A stretch of DNA of 64,000 nucleotides from assembly GCA_009731375.1 (NCBI GenBank), contig BJOX01000216.1, positions 181,719 through 245,718 of the forward strand. The letters run 5' to 3'. A program made the position numbers and the translations under genes. The notes beneath the pieces were generated by a model. The model ran no database searches and had not been told where the DNA came from. It saw only the letters and a list, made by a program, of their open reading frames with translations. Origin of the DNA: Paulinella micropora. Taxonomy: Eukaryota; Cercozoa; Imbricatea; Euglyphida. Shown one piece after another: positions 11,473-21,870 of the stretch; position 1 is the first letter of the stretch; each line of letters starts with the position of its first letter.

Positions 11473-12410
11473 ATTATCGTCCTCTGTGAGGCTTTAGATG
11501 CATGGAAAACCAAGCTCGATTTGACCCTTATGAATTCATGTGGCCGTTTCTGCCCACCCCCATATAGGTAGGTTTGGTCAAAGCCGTGCCATGATTCATC
11601 CTGCTTCCGCAGCAGCAAGATTTGGGCCTCGCGCTCAGCTGCTAAATCCTCGAAGCCCGCCCATGGGCCTGTCAGCTCCGGGACATAAACATTCGTGTAT
11701 ACCCATGCTGTGCCAGCGGGCGTAACACGCTGCTGTGTCCGTATACCATGCGGTATGGGGGGTGCGGGCGGGATCAAGGTCACCTGCGCTCTCCCCCTAT
11801 ACGGATGATCTACCGGACGTTCTGGACTAGGGTTAAGTATGGGGTATTCCGCCACATGTCGGCCCCTTCCATACTTAATTACATCCTGCCCTAATAAAAG
11901 CTGAGCTTCCATCATCTTCAGATCAGGTTTACCCAGCACTATCGTTCCCGGGAAATCTGGCACTACCAAGACGTGTATTGTGTACGTCATGCCAGTCGGG
12001 AATTCCACCGTCAACGGTATATGACCAATGATCGCACTTCTTCCGTCGTTAGCACCCCGGATATATCCGAGCTTCCCTTCGCGCGTGAAATCGAATAACT
12101 TTCCGAATTTATCTATAAATCTTTTTCCTGCGAAGGTGATTTGTACCCTGCTATCGTTACCGGTGTCCAGATGGGCGTTGAGCTCCCGCCAAAATAGACG
12201 GGTGTAGCTCATGTCCCTTGCCTCCGCTGCAGGGAGGTCCTGGGGTTCGGCTGTCGACATGAGGGCTTGTTGCAGTTCCATCTCAGCATACCTGCGTGCC
12301 ATCCGGCGTTGTGCATCGCCAAGCTTGTCCGCGTCCACCAAGGGTGTTAGTCCCATCTGGCTAACTACCACCGGAGCAACGCTTGGGCCATCCCGTGGGC
12401 CCGGGAGCAC
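11469..12410 (-). pseudogene. Retropepsin-like protease region of retroelement 1
   Basis: Residues 81-84 of this 313-residue ORF read LDTG, the catalytic Asp-Thr-Gly of aspartic proteases, followed by NDSRVQITFAGKRFIDKF. About 75 residues on, VVPDFPGTIVLGKPDL fits the C-terminal hydrophobic-Gly part of retropepsins. It aligns without gaps over the catalytic segment to element 2 Pol residues 162-185. It lies in a different frame from the RT to its 3' side, so a shift separates them. The product would cut Gag-Pol. Protease identity is inferred from motif and position. Confidence 0.65.
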
Positions 12411-13048
12411 TGTGCTGTGAATGGTGATGCAGTATATATGTTGTCCGTGTGTGGGGGGAGTGCATGGTCAATATGCGGTATATTCGGTTGATTAATATCG
12501 GAACCGGCCACCGTTCCCGGGGCTAGTCGAACACCACGACCGAGCAAAGACCGTTGAGGTGCTATTTGTTGTTTTGCCCTGGCTTTAATGTTAATCACCT
12601 TGTTCTCAAAAAGGGCTGTTTTCTGTAGTGAGGCGACTGGGATGGAACCTGCCTTGCTTACGCAGGTGTCCGCTGTGCGGACACGGCAACTTAGCCCGTC
12701 CATTTTACCATCATCCTCACTAGCCGCCTGTGCGACATCGTCTTCGGGTGGAGATGGGTGAGGGTCCGCCTGTACATTATTGCGGATGGTCGTCACCTCA
12801 GGTGAAGGTGTACGACCAGGACTACTGTTGTGCCCCTCTGTTATCTCTGCGCTCACCCCTGCCGTAGCAGTACTATTGACTGTGATCGAGGGGTCTGTGA
12901 CCCCCGCAAAACTATCTACTTGCGGTGTAGAAGGGGGCACAGCAACCCTAGCCGTCGGTGACTCGATACTGACTTGTGTCACCTGACCTGGCGTTGGTGT
13001 AGCCTCCATTCTTACTGTCTTATCTACTACTGGTGCGGGTGGGGACAC
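12365..13048 (-). pseudogene. Thr/Pro-rich linker between gag and protease of retroelement 1
   Basis: A 227-residue ORF rich in Thr, Ser, Val and Pro, with no recognised domain. Its 5' end overlaps one copy of a tandem duplication (12937-13009 and 13045-13116). It corresponds in position to the low-complexity start of element 2 Pol. Coding status uncertain. Confidence 0.35.
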
Positions 13049-13116
13049 AGCAACCCTAGCCGTCGGTTACTCAATATCGGCTTGTGTCACCTGACCTGGC
13101 GTTGGTGTGGCCTCCG
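12937..13116. repeat. Tandem duplication, period about 108 bp
   Basis: The stretch beginning CACAGCAACCCTAGCCGTCG and ending GTTGGTGT(A/G)GCCTCC occurs twice with a few differences, at 12937-13009 and 13045-13116. Confidence 0.75.
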
Positions 13117-13264
13117 TTACCATCACCCTATTAACTAGTGTTTCTGTTACTACTGCGCCTGTCCCGACAACTAGTCCATCACCCTCTGCGGTGGCTATCG
13201 TTTCCAACGGATGTGCAAAACGCACCCGCTTACGTGCCTCGGGTGTGTCCTTTCCGTTGATTGT

Positions 13265-16200
13265 CTAGGACTTGAATTTGCGCTTCTTGGAGGACCTTGT
13301 GTCCTGCTGGCTGGCCTTGGCCTGCACAACACAGGTGACGCGTTGCTTGCGTTTGCGTTTGCGTTTGCGTGCTGTAGGCTTACCCATCTGGCTCAGGAGT
13401 GTCTCCTGACCGGGCATGTATGCCGCGAACTTGTCGGCCGCCGGGAATTGGCTCTTGAGCATTTCGGCTTCCGCATCGAAGGCGGCGCACCAACTCGCCA
13501 CGTGCCCGTTTGGCATCAGAGAGACCCGTCCGTGTTCATCAACGTCAGGGAATGGCAAGTTCATGTGTGCCTGCTGTTTCGGGCAAGGCACCCAATCGCC
13601 ATCTTCCGGCCTCTTGACCTTCGACTCTCCCGCCTTGTATCTGCGTATATACCGCCTCATCGCTATTGGGTGCTGTGGGGTGCCCGGGAATGTGTGCCAT
13701 CGTTGACACGACTTTCCCATGAGGCAAGGCCACACCCAAAAAAAAATCGACGTTCTGGTAAGCAGTTAAAAGCCAGTGCGTGGTGAAAATAATCACACAA
13801 AGTATTAGACTTGACAGTTGGCGGGTTGCCAAGGTCGTCTAACCTCTGTACCCCGTACGGGCATCCAGCCGGACCAGGGTCGATGGCTAATGAGCTGAGA
13901 GGTTGATTGGTTTGCCGTGGGATTGTACATGTTTTCTTTTTCTTTGTCGCCGGCTGACGTGGGGGCGGGGCCCCTTGTGTCTGGCTAACAGGCGGTGGCG
14001 TGGGAGGTAACATGGGGGGTGGTATGGGTGGTGGTGAGTACATGGGCATGGTAAACTGTGGTGCTTGGTACGTATGCGGTGGCGATGTCAAGCCCACCGG
14101 TGGTGGAGAATGAAACCCCGAAGTAGATTGTTGGGCATATGGGTTAGGGCTACCCCCCGCTGGAGAAGATGTAGATGCGTATGGGTTTGGAGAATGTCGC
14201 GGCCCCTGGCCCCAATACGGGTTCGAGGAGCTCGATGAGCTCGACGACGATGACCAGTATGGGCTAGGTGAACTCGAGGGGGATCTCTGATAGGAGCTGG
14301 ACCCCGTATAAGAGTGGTCTCCCCATGAGGTGGATGTGACGAAGGACAGTATGTCGAACTGTGGTTCGTTTGCCTTGGCCTGATGATCAGGCAACGACAA
14401 TCCCACAGCCTGCATGGCCTGCAGCAAGATGTTTGCCCGCCGCATACGTTCGTCCTTGTTCGCTTTAGAGCCGAAGATCCTCTTCACAAAAGTTGCATCC
14501 CACGCTGATACTTCGACCAATCGGTCAACGCGAAAACTCTGAAGCGAGAATGCGCGGTCATCGGCATCCTGTGCCTGTGACAAGACGTTGCGAATGTATC
14601 TTTCCCCCGTTGTTCGGCCTTTGGTGGTCGTTGCTCTAGCGATGCCCTTAAGGACTGCCACTAGTAACATCGCCAAATCAGCGCGAACTCGGGGCGTGAT
14701 CAGCTTTTGTGGAAGGTCCACGATTTCGTTGTGTGGCACATCGGCTTCCCACATACGTTGTGCCATTGCCGACACCAGATCGGCGACGATAACAGGGTCG
14801 CACATGAAACCCCAGTTGGCCCCTTTTACAAATTGTTCGAGCAGGTAATGAGGTCGGCCGGGAGGCTTCAATTATCCCCCTTGAATCAGTCTGCCCGCTT
14901 CCTCATCCCATTGTGGCCATTTGTGCGTTAACAACTCTTGGGATGCCCAACGACTGGCTTTGTTGGCTAACATCTGTTTAGTGTCTGTAGCGGTTAGACT
15001 GAACTGTCCAATCGTGCTGTCTAGACACGTATAGCCCAACAAAAGCAAGATACCTTCGCCATAACCAATATTGACTTGCGGGTTATACTTGCCATAGTCA
15101 AAAGTTGTGGCCTTGTCACGCAGAGTCAGAGCTCGTTCTACCAATTTGTCGTTCGCTTTCTTTTGTTCTTCCGTGGTGTTTGAAGGCCGATTGTGTCCGC
15201 CACCCCCTTGGTTTCCCTGGGGCGGGACAACTACCGCCTTGTGAAAGAAGACGAATGTCGTTCCCTCTGGGACGACAGTTGCTCTGCCATCATTGCCATA
15301 TGTGACATGAACCTCGTTCGCTAGGCAAATTCGGAGGATGTCACTGATGGTCTGTGCTACTAATTGCACATAGCGAGGAAGTTGCACCAATAGAGCTTTA
15401 CTGCCGGATGGGGAGCGATTTTCTTCTCCAACGCCTTACCACCTCTGATAGCCTTCTCAAACACCATGGTGGCCTTGAAGTATTTGAATTTCGTTGCCAT
15501 CCTACTCACCCAGGTCCACTGATGCTGTTCGATTGTATCAAGCAGCTCGTTAAGGGTGTCCCGGGCTTGGGCAGCTGCTGTTGAATCGTCCTCAGAGGGG
15601 AGAAGCTGTTTCTTCCAGCTCTTGTGCTCTGTGAGGGTGAGATTCCAAATTGCAACCGCAGCACTCAGGTTTCGTGCTGAAACTATATTCCAAGCTTGTA
15701 TCTCCGAGATAAACACCAGCAACCCTGCCGAGTTGGGCCACTTTGTGTCTGTAGCTAGTTCTTTATCTGGGTCCTATGTGAAAGGAAAAGTGAGAGAGGG
15801 TTGAAGATCCTTTTTCTCGACGAATAAGGTATTTAGCAGCGCTGGGTACCTTTGGTGGTTTATCTGCCACGCTTCGTCTAATAAGGAGTCACGCACGGTT
15901 GCTAGAACCATGTAGAGGTCCATAACATGATGTATGGTACTAGCGGTACCATTTGCAGTAAGGCTCGGATTGAACAAATGCATTAGTCTAATAGCCCCTT
16001 GTATCGAGGGTTCCTTGAACATACACCTGTACCAAGTTGCCTCCTCATACATATTATTCGGGAAAAGATGCATCGAGTTGTCGTTTGGGTTTGTCCCATG
16101 TTCCTCGTCATCTTGAGGAGTTGCCTGGCCATCCCTCGGCTGGGCCTCGGTATCGGTCCAGCACCACCTTCGTTTGAATTGCACGAGCCGGAATTACTAA

Positions 16201-16380
16201 CCCATTGTCGGGCCCTCTCCATGGGGAGCGAGGGACAGGTTCCTCCTGTGCTCGTCCTCCTCCCCTTGCGGGAGTGGTAAAATCGCTGCCTGTGGCGGGC
16301 GTGTCGTTACCGTCTGCTTCGTCAGACATGTCGAGTTTTATAGCGATGGATGATCTCGTTTTAGAGCCTATCCACGCCAT
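13265..16380 (-). pseudogene. gag of retroelement 1, broken into several frames
   Basis: Overlapping coding segments run 16380-16108, 16184-15774, 15722-15360, 15390-14872, 14871-13663 and 13735-13265, each in a new frame or after a stop. The first parts are helical and Trp/Leu-rich, as in capsid domains. The 14871-13663 part has a helical region followed by Ser/Pro/Tyr-rich low complexity (YQRSPSSSPSPYW). The last part has scattered Cys, an AEAEMLKSQFPAADKF stretch and a basic end with KRKRKRKQR. I cannot assign a classical CCHC knuckle. The call rests on position upstream of protease-RT in the same element. Stops could partly be introns, but the repeated shifts favour decay. Confidence 0.5.
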
Positions 16381-17290
16381 GTTCAGTGTGCCCCTGAAGG
16401 GTCGAAACGAGCAGATGGAGTCGTATGTTCTCGTGTTGTGTAAGTGTGCTGTTGTGTTTGTCTTTTTTTGTTGTCGTGTGTTCTGTTCGCTGTGTCGTCA
16501 CTGCTTGTGTCAAGCACGATGTCATACAACACGACAACCAACTCACACCCAACACAATAATCAACGAATAACAGTCAAGGAATTGGTGGACTCATCCTCC
16601 CCCTCTGTCGGGGGAAGCCTTGCTGTTCCTTCTGCCAAGCCAGACGATGTGTACGTGTGCACACTGACAAAGTACACCACACTTGTGCTTCACAAACAAG
16701 TCGGTTAGCAACCCACCCTCGTGTGTACACGATCAAGAATCGTTCAAAAAGGTTTCCAATGATCCTTTCTGGGCTCAGCCCAATAGGTCACTGTTATTGT
16801 CCTTTTGTAAAAGAACCTTTCCTAACTCAAAAACCAACCGAAGCTTTGCCTTTTTGAGTTATGGGGGGTGTGTTTGTGAGTGTTCTCGTGTGTGTGTATG
16901 TGTTTGTGTGTACCGAGTGCTGCTGACTCTTCACATAACAACGGCTGATGCCTTGTGAGTTGCTCGGTGTCAGAGTTTTTTTTTTTTTTTTTGTTCTTGG
17001 TGACCTATTTGACACCGCACACACGTTGTTAGTGCTTGGGTGTGATGTGAGGTGTGTGTCTCGTCTGTGTGTCTACGAGAGTGTGTATGCCTGTGTGTGT
17101 ACCGAGTGCTGGTGACTCTTCACACACTTGTCGTTGATGTCTTGGGAGCTGCTCGGTATCAGAGCTTGTCCTTGCTGACCTTGGTGGCACCACACAACAC
17201 GTTTGGAGTGTTTGAGTGTGATGTGGGGTGTGTGTTTCGTTGTTTGTGAACAAAAATAAAAGTTGTTCCAAAAACACACTCCTGTTATCA
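16381..17290. other. 5' leader side of retroelement 1
   Basis: No supported ORF. Contains the 190-bp duplication. The missing 5' LTR should lie in or beyond this stretch, but I see no match to 2452-2805. Confidence 0.35.
16868..17245. repeat. Tandem duplication of about 190 bp in the 5' leader of retroelement 1
   Basis: Two adjacent copies share TGTGTGTACCGAGTGCTG, GACTCTTCACA, GTTGATG/GCTGATG, GCTCGGT(G/A)TCAGAG and GAGTGTGATGT(G)GGGTGTGTGT. The first copy carries a T15-like run near 16977-16991. GT-rich. Confidence 0.6.
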
Positions 17291-18083
17291 TTATATATTC
17301 ATATAATTATAGTTCTTCGGATATCCCTTCAAGTTGTAGTTTACACATCAGTAAAAGATAAAATAATTTATACTTCAAGTCCGAAGTTAAATCATTTTAT
17401 TCAAGTTTATATATAATCATTTATATTATCTATATTTACCGTTAATTACAGTAACGACCGGCAATAATGTTTTTCATATCACTTCCAATATATTACCATT
17501 TAACATTGTCAATTTCATTTCTGTCAACTAACAATATTTAACGAATCTACCGGCCAGAATTCCCTGTAACTTCTTCCCTCATTACACCTAATTCATGGGA
17601 TGATTTGCCTAATCATATGATTGCACGACAGTGCGATCCATGTTACTTAAAGGTTATATAATACGTATCTAGCACGCGATGATACGTATCGATAGAACCG
17701 CATTCACATGATAGACAAATCGGTTTCCGTATCTTGTCGAGATCACTAATTAAACTGCTGTAGGTATCTGAAGTACTGTTTGATGCCGGGATGAGGGATT
17801 ATTAAGTCTGTTCCGTACCTTATCTTTAATTAAGTGGATACATAGTTATGGCAACTCCTTTTTAGCCTCCCTGTCTTCAATTTACATTCAATTCCCCCGG
17901 CCTATGTCTTAATAGACTGGCCTACCACCCCTTTGAGAGATGGCTACCTTCTTTGGTGTGGGATGGGTGTTGTTTGTCTAAACAGGTTTTATGCTAAAGG
18001 AATAGGATTCTGTATGTGTGTTGTTTGTTTGTTTTTCTTCTGCCTCGTTGCACGTATTGATGTGTCAACAACGTTTGTGTGTG
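17291..18083. other. A+T-rich spacer
   Basis: No ORF, RNA gene or repeat recognised between element 1 and the Copia-like gag. Confidence 0.4.
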
Positions 18084-19586
18084 TTACGTGTTTATGGCAG
18101 TACAAACAAGAGTTAGCGCGTGTAATTGTTGGTTATTCTCCTCGTGAGGAGTATGTGTAGGTATACGTGTAGGAGTGTTGGCAACAAGATTCCTCTTAGT
18201 CGAATCAGGGAGGTCAGAGTCATCTTCCTCATCGTCGTCCTCAAAGTTAGACTTTGAGGGAGATGAGTCTGATCCCCCCGCATTCAGACTGATGGCTTTC
18301 TTTTTACCCTTGATGAAATCAGATGCTTTCAACTTACGTCTCTCCTTTCCTTTCTTCTTAGCACCCTTCTCTCTGTCTGTGCCTGTCTCATTCTTCTCAA
18401 CCCTAGCACTCTTACTGCTATTTCTTCCTTCTGTCCCTCGAGCTAGTGCTACTGTCCTGGCTGCTTGCAGTCTTAAAGGACAGTCGTTGGGACCATGGCC
18501 ATCCCTTGGACAGTCTTTTAAGAGGCAAGGCACAAGACAGAACTTCATGACATGTTCATTGTTACAATTGAAACATCTGACCTTGTCTCCCCTTGCTTGT
18601 TTCTCTCTCGCTCCTATGAGATTGACTGTGATGGGATCGGCACGTGAACTGCCAGTCCCATACAGTTTCTGTGTTTTGGTTACGGAGACACTTCTTTGGG
18701 CGATTTGTTGCACTATCTGTAAGAAATCGTCCCAGTCAGGTCTCTGTTGTGGGAGTAAAGATAACCAAACATTCTCATAGTAACGAGCAAAAGGAGGTAG
18801 ATGTTTTAGTTTGTTTATGATCATGTCTGCTTTCCTTGGGATGGGGATGGGGGCTCTCATTCGTTTCTCTTGCTTCTCAACAATGTTGAGGTAACCTGCC
18901 AACAATGTACTTACATCTTTCATCCTTTTGAGATAAGAGTGGTAGATGGTTTGCTGGTCTTCTTGGAACTTGACTAATTCAAGCCCCCCGTAGTGTTTTT
19001 GTAGTGCAAGGAAACAAGCGACACCATCCATCCCCCCTTGTTGCATCACTGCCACAACTTTGCGGTCATGAGAGCAAGACTGCAACAAGTAAGCAAATAG
19101 GATCCTTTTGAGGGAATCCTTCTTTTGCTTCTCAACTAATCCATAATGCCTAGCAGCTTGCTGATAACTAAATAGACCAGTGGGTTTACTTCCGAGCGTC
19201 AATATTGGTACTTTGCTTTTGAGCTCAGTAGGGATTATGACTGTCTCGGAATCTCCCAACTTATCAGAGTTAGGTTCAGTTTTCACTGATGTCTGTGGTT
19301 CTTTCTTGACTTTCCCAGTAGTCTCGTCTTCTTCCTTTGGGGAAAGTAGATTGTCTTCCGAGTCAATGGGAGAGTCAGGGGGAACTAGAACATTAGGTTC
19401 TTTCATGGCTTTGATGAATGGATGATCCTCACATCCAGGGATGACTGACAGGACGCTAGGATTGTTTGCTCCAATCACTGCAAGCAGTGTGTAGAGAAGT
19501 AAATCCCAGTCCGGTTTGTCGTCATGGAGTTTGGGAGGTTCCATTCTGATTCTGAACTTAGCTAGATCAAACATGGGGTTTGCCAT
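18084..19586 (-). CDS. Copia-like Gag (UBN2-type) with zinc knuckles, no pol attached
   Basis: ATG at 19586, 500 codons, uninterrupted. The N-terminal 130 residues are acidic and disordered. Residues about 150-290 have the pattern of Copia-type Gag (UBN2 family): LQKHYGG, a helical repeat region, and PPFARYYENVW. Near residue 345 comes CFNCNNEHVMKFC (C-x2-C-x3-H-x4-C, a short knuckle), then CLLKDCPRDGHGPNDC. The end is basic and then acidic Ser-rich. Such proteins bind RNA and form the particle of Ty1/copia elements. No protease, integrase or RT follows in the 800 bases downstream, so the element is either non-autonomous or truncated. The open frame suggests it is fairly young or selected. 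Confidence 0.65.
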   Translation of the reverse strand: MANPMFDLAKFRIRMEPPKLHDDKPDWDLLLYTLLAVIGANNPSVLSVIPGCEDHPFIKAMKEPNVLVPPDSPIDSEDNLLSPKEEDETTGKVKKEPQTSVKTEPNSDKLGDSETVIIPTELKSKVPILTLGSKPTGLFSYQQAARHYGLVEKQKKDSLKRILFAYLLQSCSHDRKVVAVMQQGGMDGVACFLALQKHYGGLELVKFQEDQQTIYHSYLKRMKDVSTLLAGYLNIVEKQEKRMRAPIPIPRKADMIINKLKHLPPFARYYENVWLSLLPQQRPDWDDFLQIVQQIAQRSVSVTKTQKLYGTGSSRADPITVNLIGAREKQARGDKVRCFNCNNEHVMKFCLVPCLLKDCPRDGHGPNDCPLRLQAARTVALARGTEGRNSSKSARVEKNETGTDREKGAKKKGKERRKLKASDFIKGKKKAISLNAGGSDSSPSKSNFEDDDEEDDSDLPDSTKRNLVANTPTRIPTHTPHEENNQQLHALTLVCTAINT

Positions 19587-20788
19587 GTTGGTCTAGTATG
19601 CGAAGTGCGGAAGGTAGGAGATATGCTCGACTACCAGTAGCTCACTAACCTGGGGTGAGTGAGGGTGAAAAGATAGAGGAAAATAGGTGTGTGTCCTAGT
19701 ACCTATCGTACCTAATCTTACCACAGGTAGGGAAGATAGAGACTGCCTACAGTGCCATCTGGACGTCAAGTAGATGCACACTTTTGCGTGACTGCCTAAT
19801 GCCAGCTCACCAAAAATGTATATTGACGATTAAAGCTCTGTGTCAGAGTTCGCACTACAAGGCTCGATAACCTGCTTGACCTGTATAACTTAATATAATG
19901 ATCCGGAACTCACAGTAGACCGCGTCTGCAGTAACAAAGCTTTAATAACGCGCCAAACCAACAGAAGGCGCGCAGAACGATTTGACTGGCAGGATAATAT
20001 TAAGTAATGGCTCTAACGACACCGTTACTCTTATACTGCCGGCTCATGTAACTATTAATATTGATTATTAGTTCTAACACCCGGTGGAACAAAGCAAATT
20101 AATATGTAAGTTACTGCCGGTCCTAATATAAGTTACGCCATCTAATACTATTTTGTAAAACACAAGAAAACACAAACTCAAAACATATACTCTTACCCTC
20201 ACACTCTCCGAGAAGTAATGTCGGGGTTGGCTACCCTCCTATCCACAGTGAGTATGCATCAGCTACATACAAGGCAGCGGGCCTGTGGTATACTGTCGGG
20301 CCTACCCAACTTGACGAGAAGAGGATTATTTCCCTACTCTTCCTACCTCACAAATGAGTAAAAGTAATATGTAATAGACATACATATAGATCATATAAAA
20401 GTACATAGTTATAGTGATGACCTCAAAAGAAGCAATAACATAAAGATGATATGTAATATTCGTATGATAATATTAATACATATTTATATACGACTCGTGA
20501 CAAGTATACGCACTGAGTCTATGAACTTATGATAATGCAATCAAATAAAATTTGGAAGCGCTTCAAGGGCCCGTAAGGGGGTATAAAAACTTTAAAAAAA
20601 ATTATCGGCGGGTCTGTACTTTCTGAGCGGCAGAGGGACCCAGGTCCATCGTCTCTCGAGGAGCGATGAAACAACCTTCGTCCAACCACAACAGAGTTCC
20701 AACTTGGCATCTTATTAGATATGTAAATATGAATAAACAACATAAGATGATTATCAATACTACTAATAACAAATTAAAAGCAACGAAG
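19587..20788. other. Spacer between the Copia-like gag and element 2
   Basis: No supported ORF; A+T-rich, with several TTAATA-type runs. No LTR pair for the neighbouring gag was found here. Confidence 0.4.
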
Positions 20789-21025
20789 TGTAATGCCCCC
20801 AACGATAACTCGTAAAAAGTCGGTAATACAACCAAACACAGTCCTCAAGAATGAGAATGATGTCTCGTTGTATTAGCTCAGTGAAGCCAAAAAGGAAAAC
20901 GGCAACAGACCAGGAATAAAATGGCATCAGGTCCAATCCGGACAAATAATACTGAAAAACAAGCTGGTGCACCTGTCACCAGGAAAAGGTATTTTTTACC
21001 GGCTATCCGGGGGGTGATGCCTACA
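20789..21025 (-). repeat. 3' LTR of retroelement 2
   Basis: 237 bp. Differs from the 5' LTR by A/G at GATAACT, T/A at CGTAAAA, and two changes near the right end (GGGGGGTGATGCCTACA against GGGGCGTGATGCATACA). Confidence 0.9.
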
Positions 21026-21040
21026 GTACCCCCTCCCGAT
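21026..21040 (-). promoter_or_regulatory. Polypurine tract of retroelement 2
   Basis: Minus strand ATCGGGAGGGGGTAC directly abuts the 3' LTR, the standard plus-strand primer site. Confidence 0.75.
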
Positions 21041-21870
21041 TTTATGACGGAAATAGCATTTTCGTCATACACCTTCTGATTTCTTTCTGCAAATAGTATG
21101 CGCTATGGAGTCATGCCACACAGCGCATCGACCCACGGATAGACGCTAAAAGACGATAAATATATCCTCATACGGCACGTCAAAGCGGATTCTCTAGCCT
21201 TTCTTGTAAATTTTGAACTCCTTCCCCTCAATTTCTTTTTTTTTTTTTTTTTTTTTTTCGGCAGTATGTCAAGAACAAACGTACAATTAATAAAAAAATA
21301 CAAGCAACGTGGTGCTGTAGTACGATTCCCCCTTTGATCTCCTTCTTCTTCTTATCATTATCATTATTATTATTATTATTCACAGGGAGATCGTAAGTAC
21401 ATTGTCTTTTTTAATGACATACCCTTGTATAAGGCGGATATCCTATGATATAGTATTAGGGGGCCAGTCCTAATAGCTATATCCGAAGTCGAGGTGTATG
21501 TACCCGACCCTGCGATATACCGACACAAGTAGAGATTGACCGTGCTCAGGTACGACAGTATATAATCTATCGTAAAAAATAATTTAATGAAAGTTTCAGA
21601 GAACATTTCATTTTCGAGAACATCATCCCAGGACTTGGAAAGGGTCATACCCGGGAACACCATCGCTCAATACACTAGCGATCCCCGTATACGGTGTAGT
21701 ATCATCGTCGATCGACCTTTCGCACTCGTATGTTGCGATCGAATGCCAAGTTATATCACTGAGTCTTTTTAATATTCATATTGATAACTGATGATGCATG
21801 ATCAAATCATGATACGCCGTGGGCAATCAATCAGTTTATTTGAGACGCATAAAGAAAAATAGTTTCTTTG
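21041..21870. other. 3' untranslated region of retroelement 2
   Basis: About 830 bases between the pol stop and the polypurine tract. It holds a T-run at 21236-21258 and an ATT run near 21358-21380, and no supported gene. Element 1 carries ORF3 at this position. Confidence 0.5.

Noticed and set aside
12610-12720. tRNA-like stretch on the minus strand (GGTTCCATCCCAG)
   Set aside because: Acceptor and T stems do not pair, and the sequence lies inside the linker ORF of element 1.
21103-21303. Small ORF with a Lys run near the 3' LTR of element 2
   Set aside because: It is the translation of a T-run in the untranslated region.
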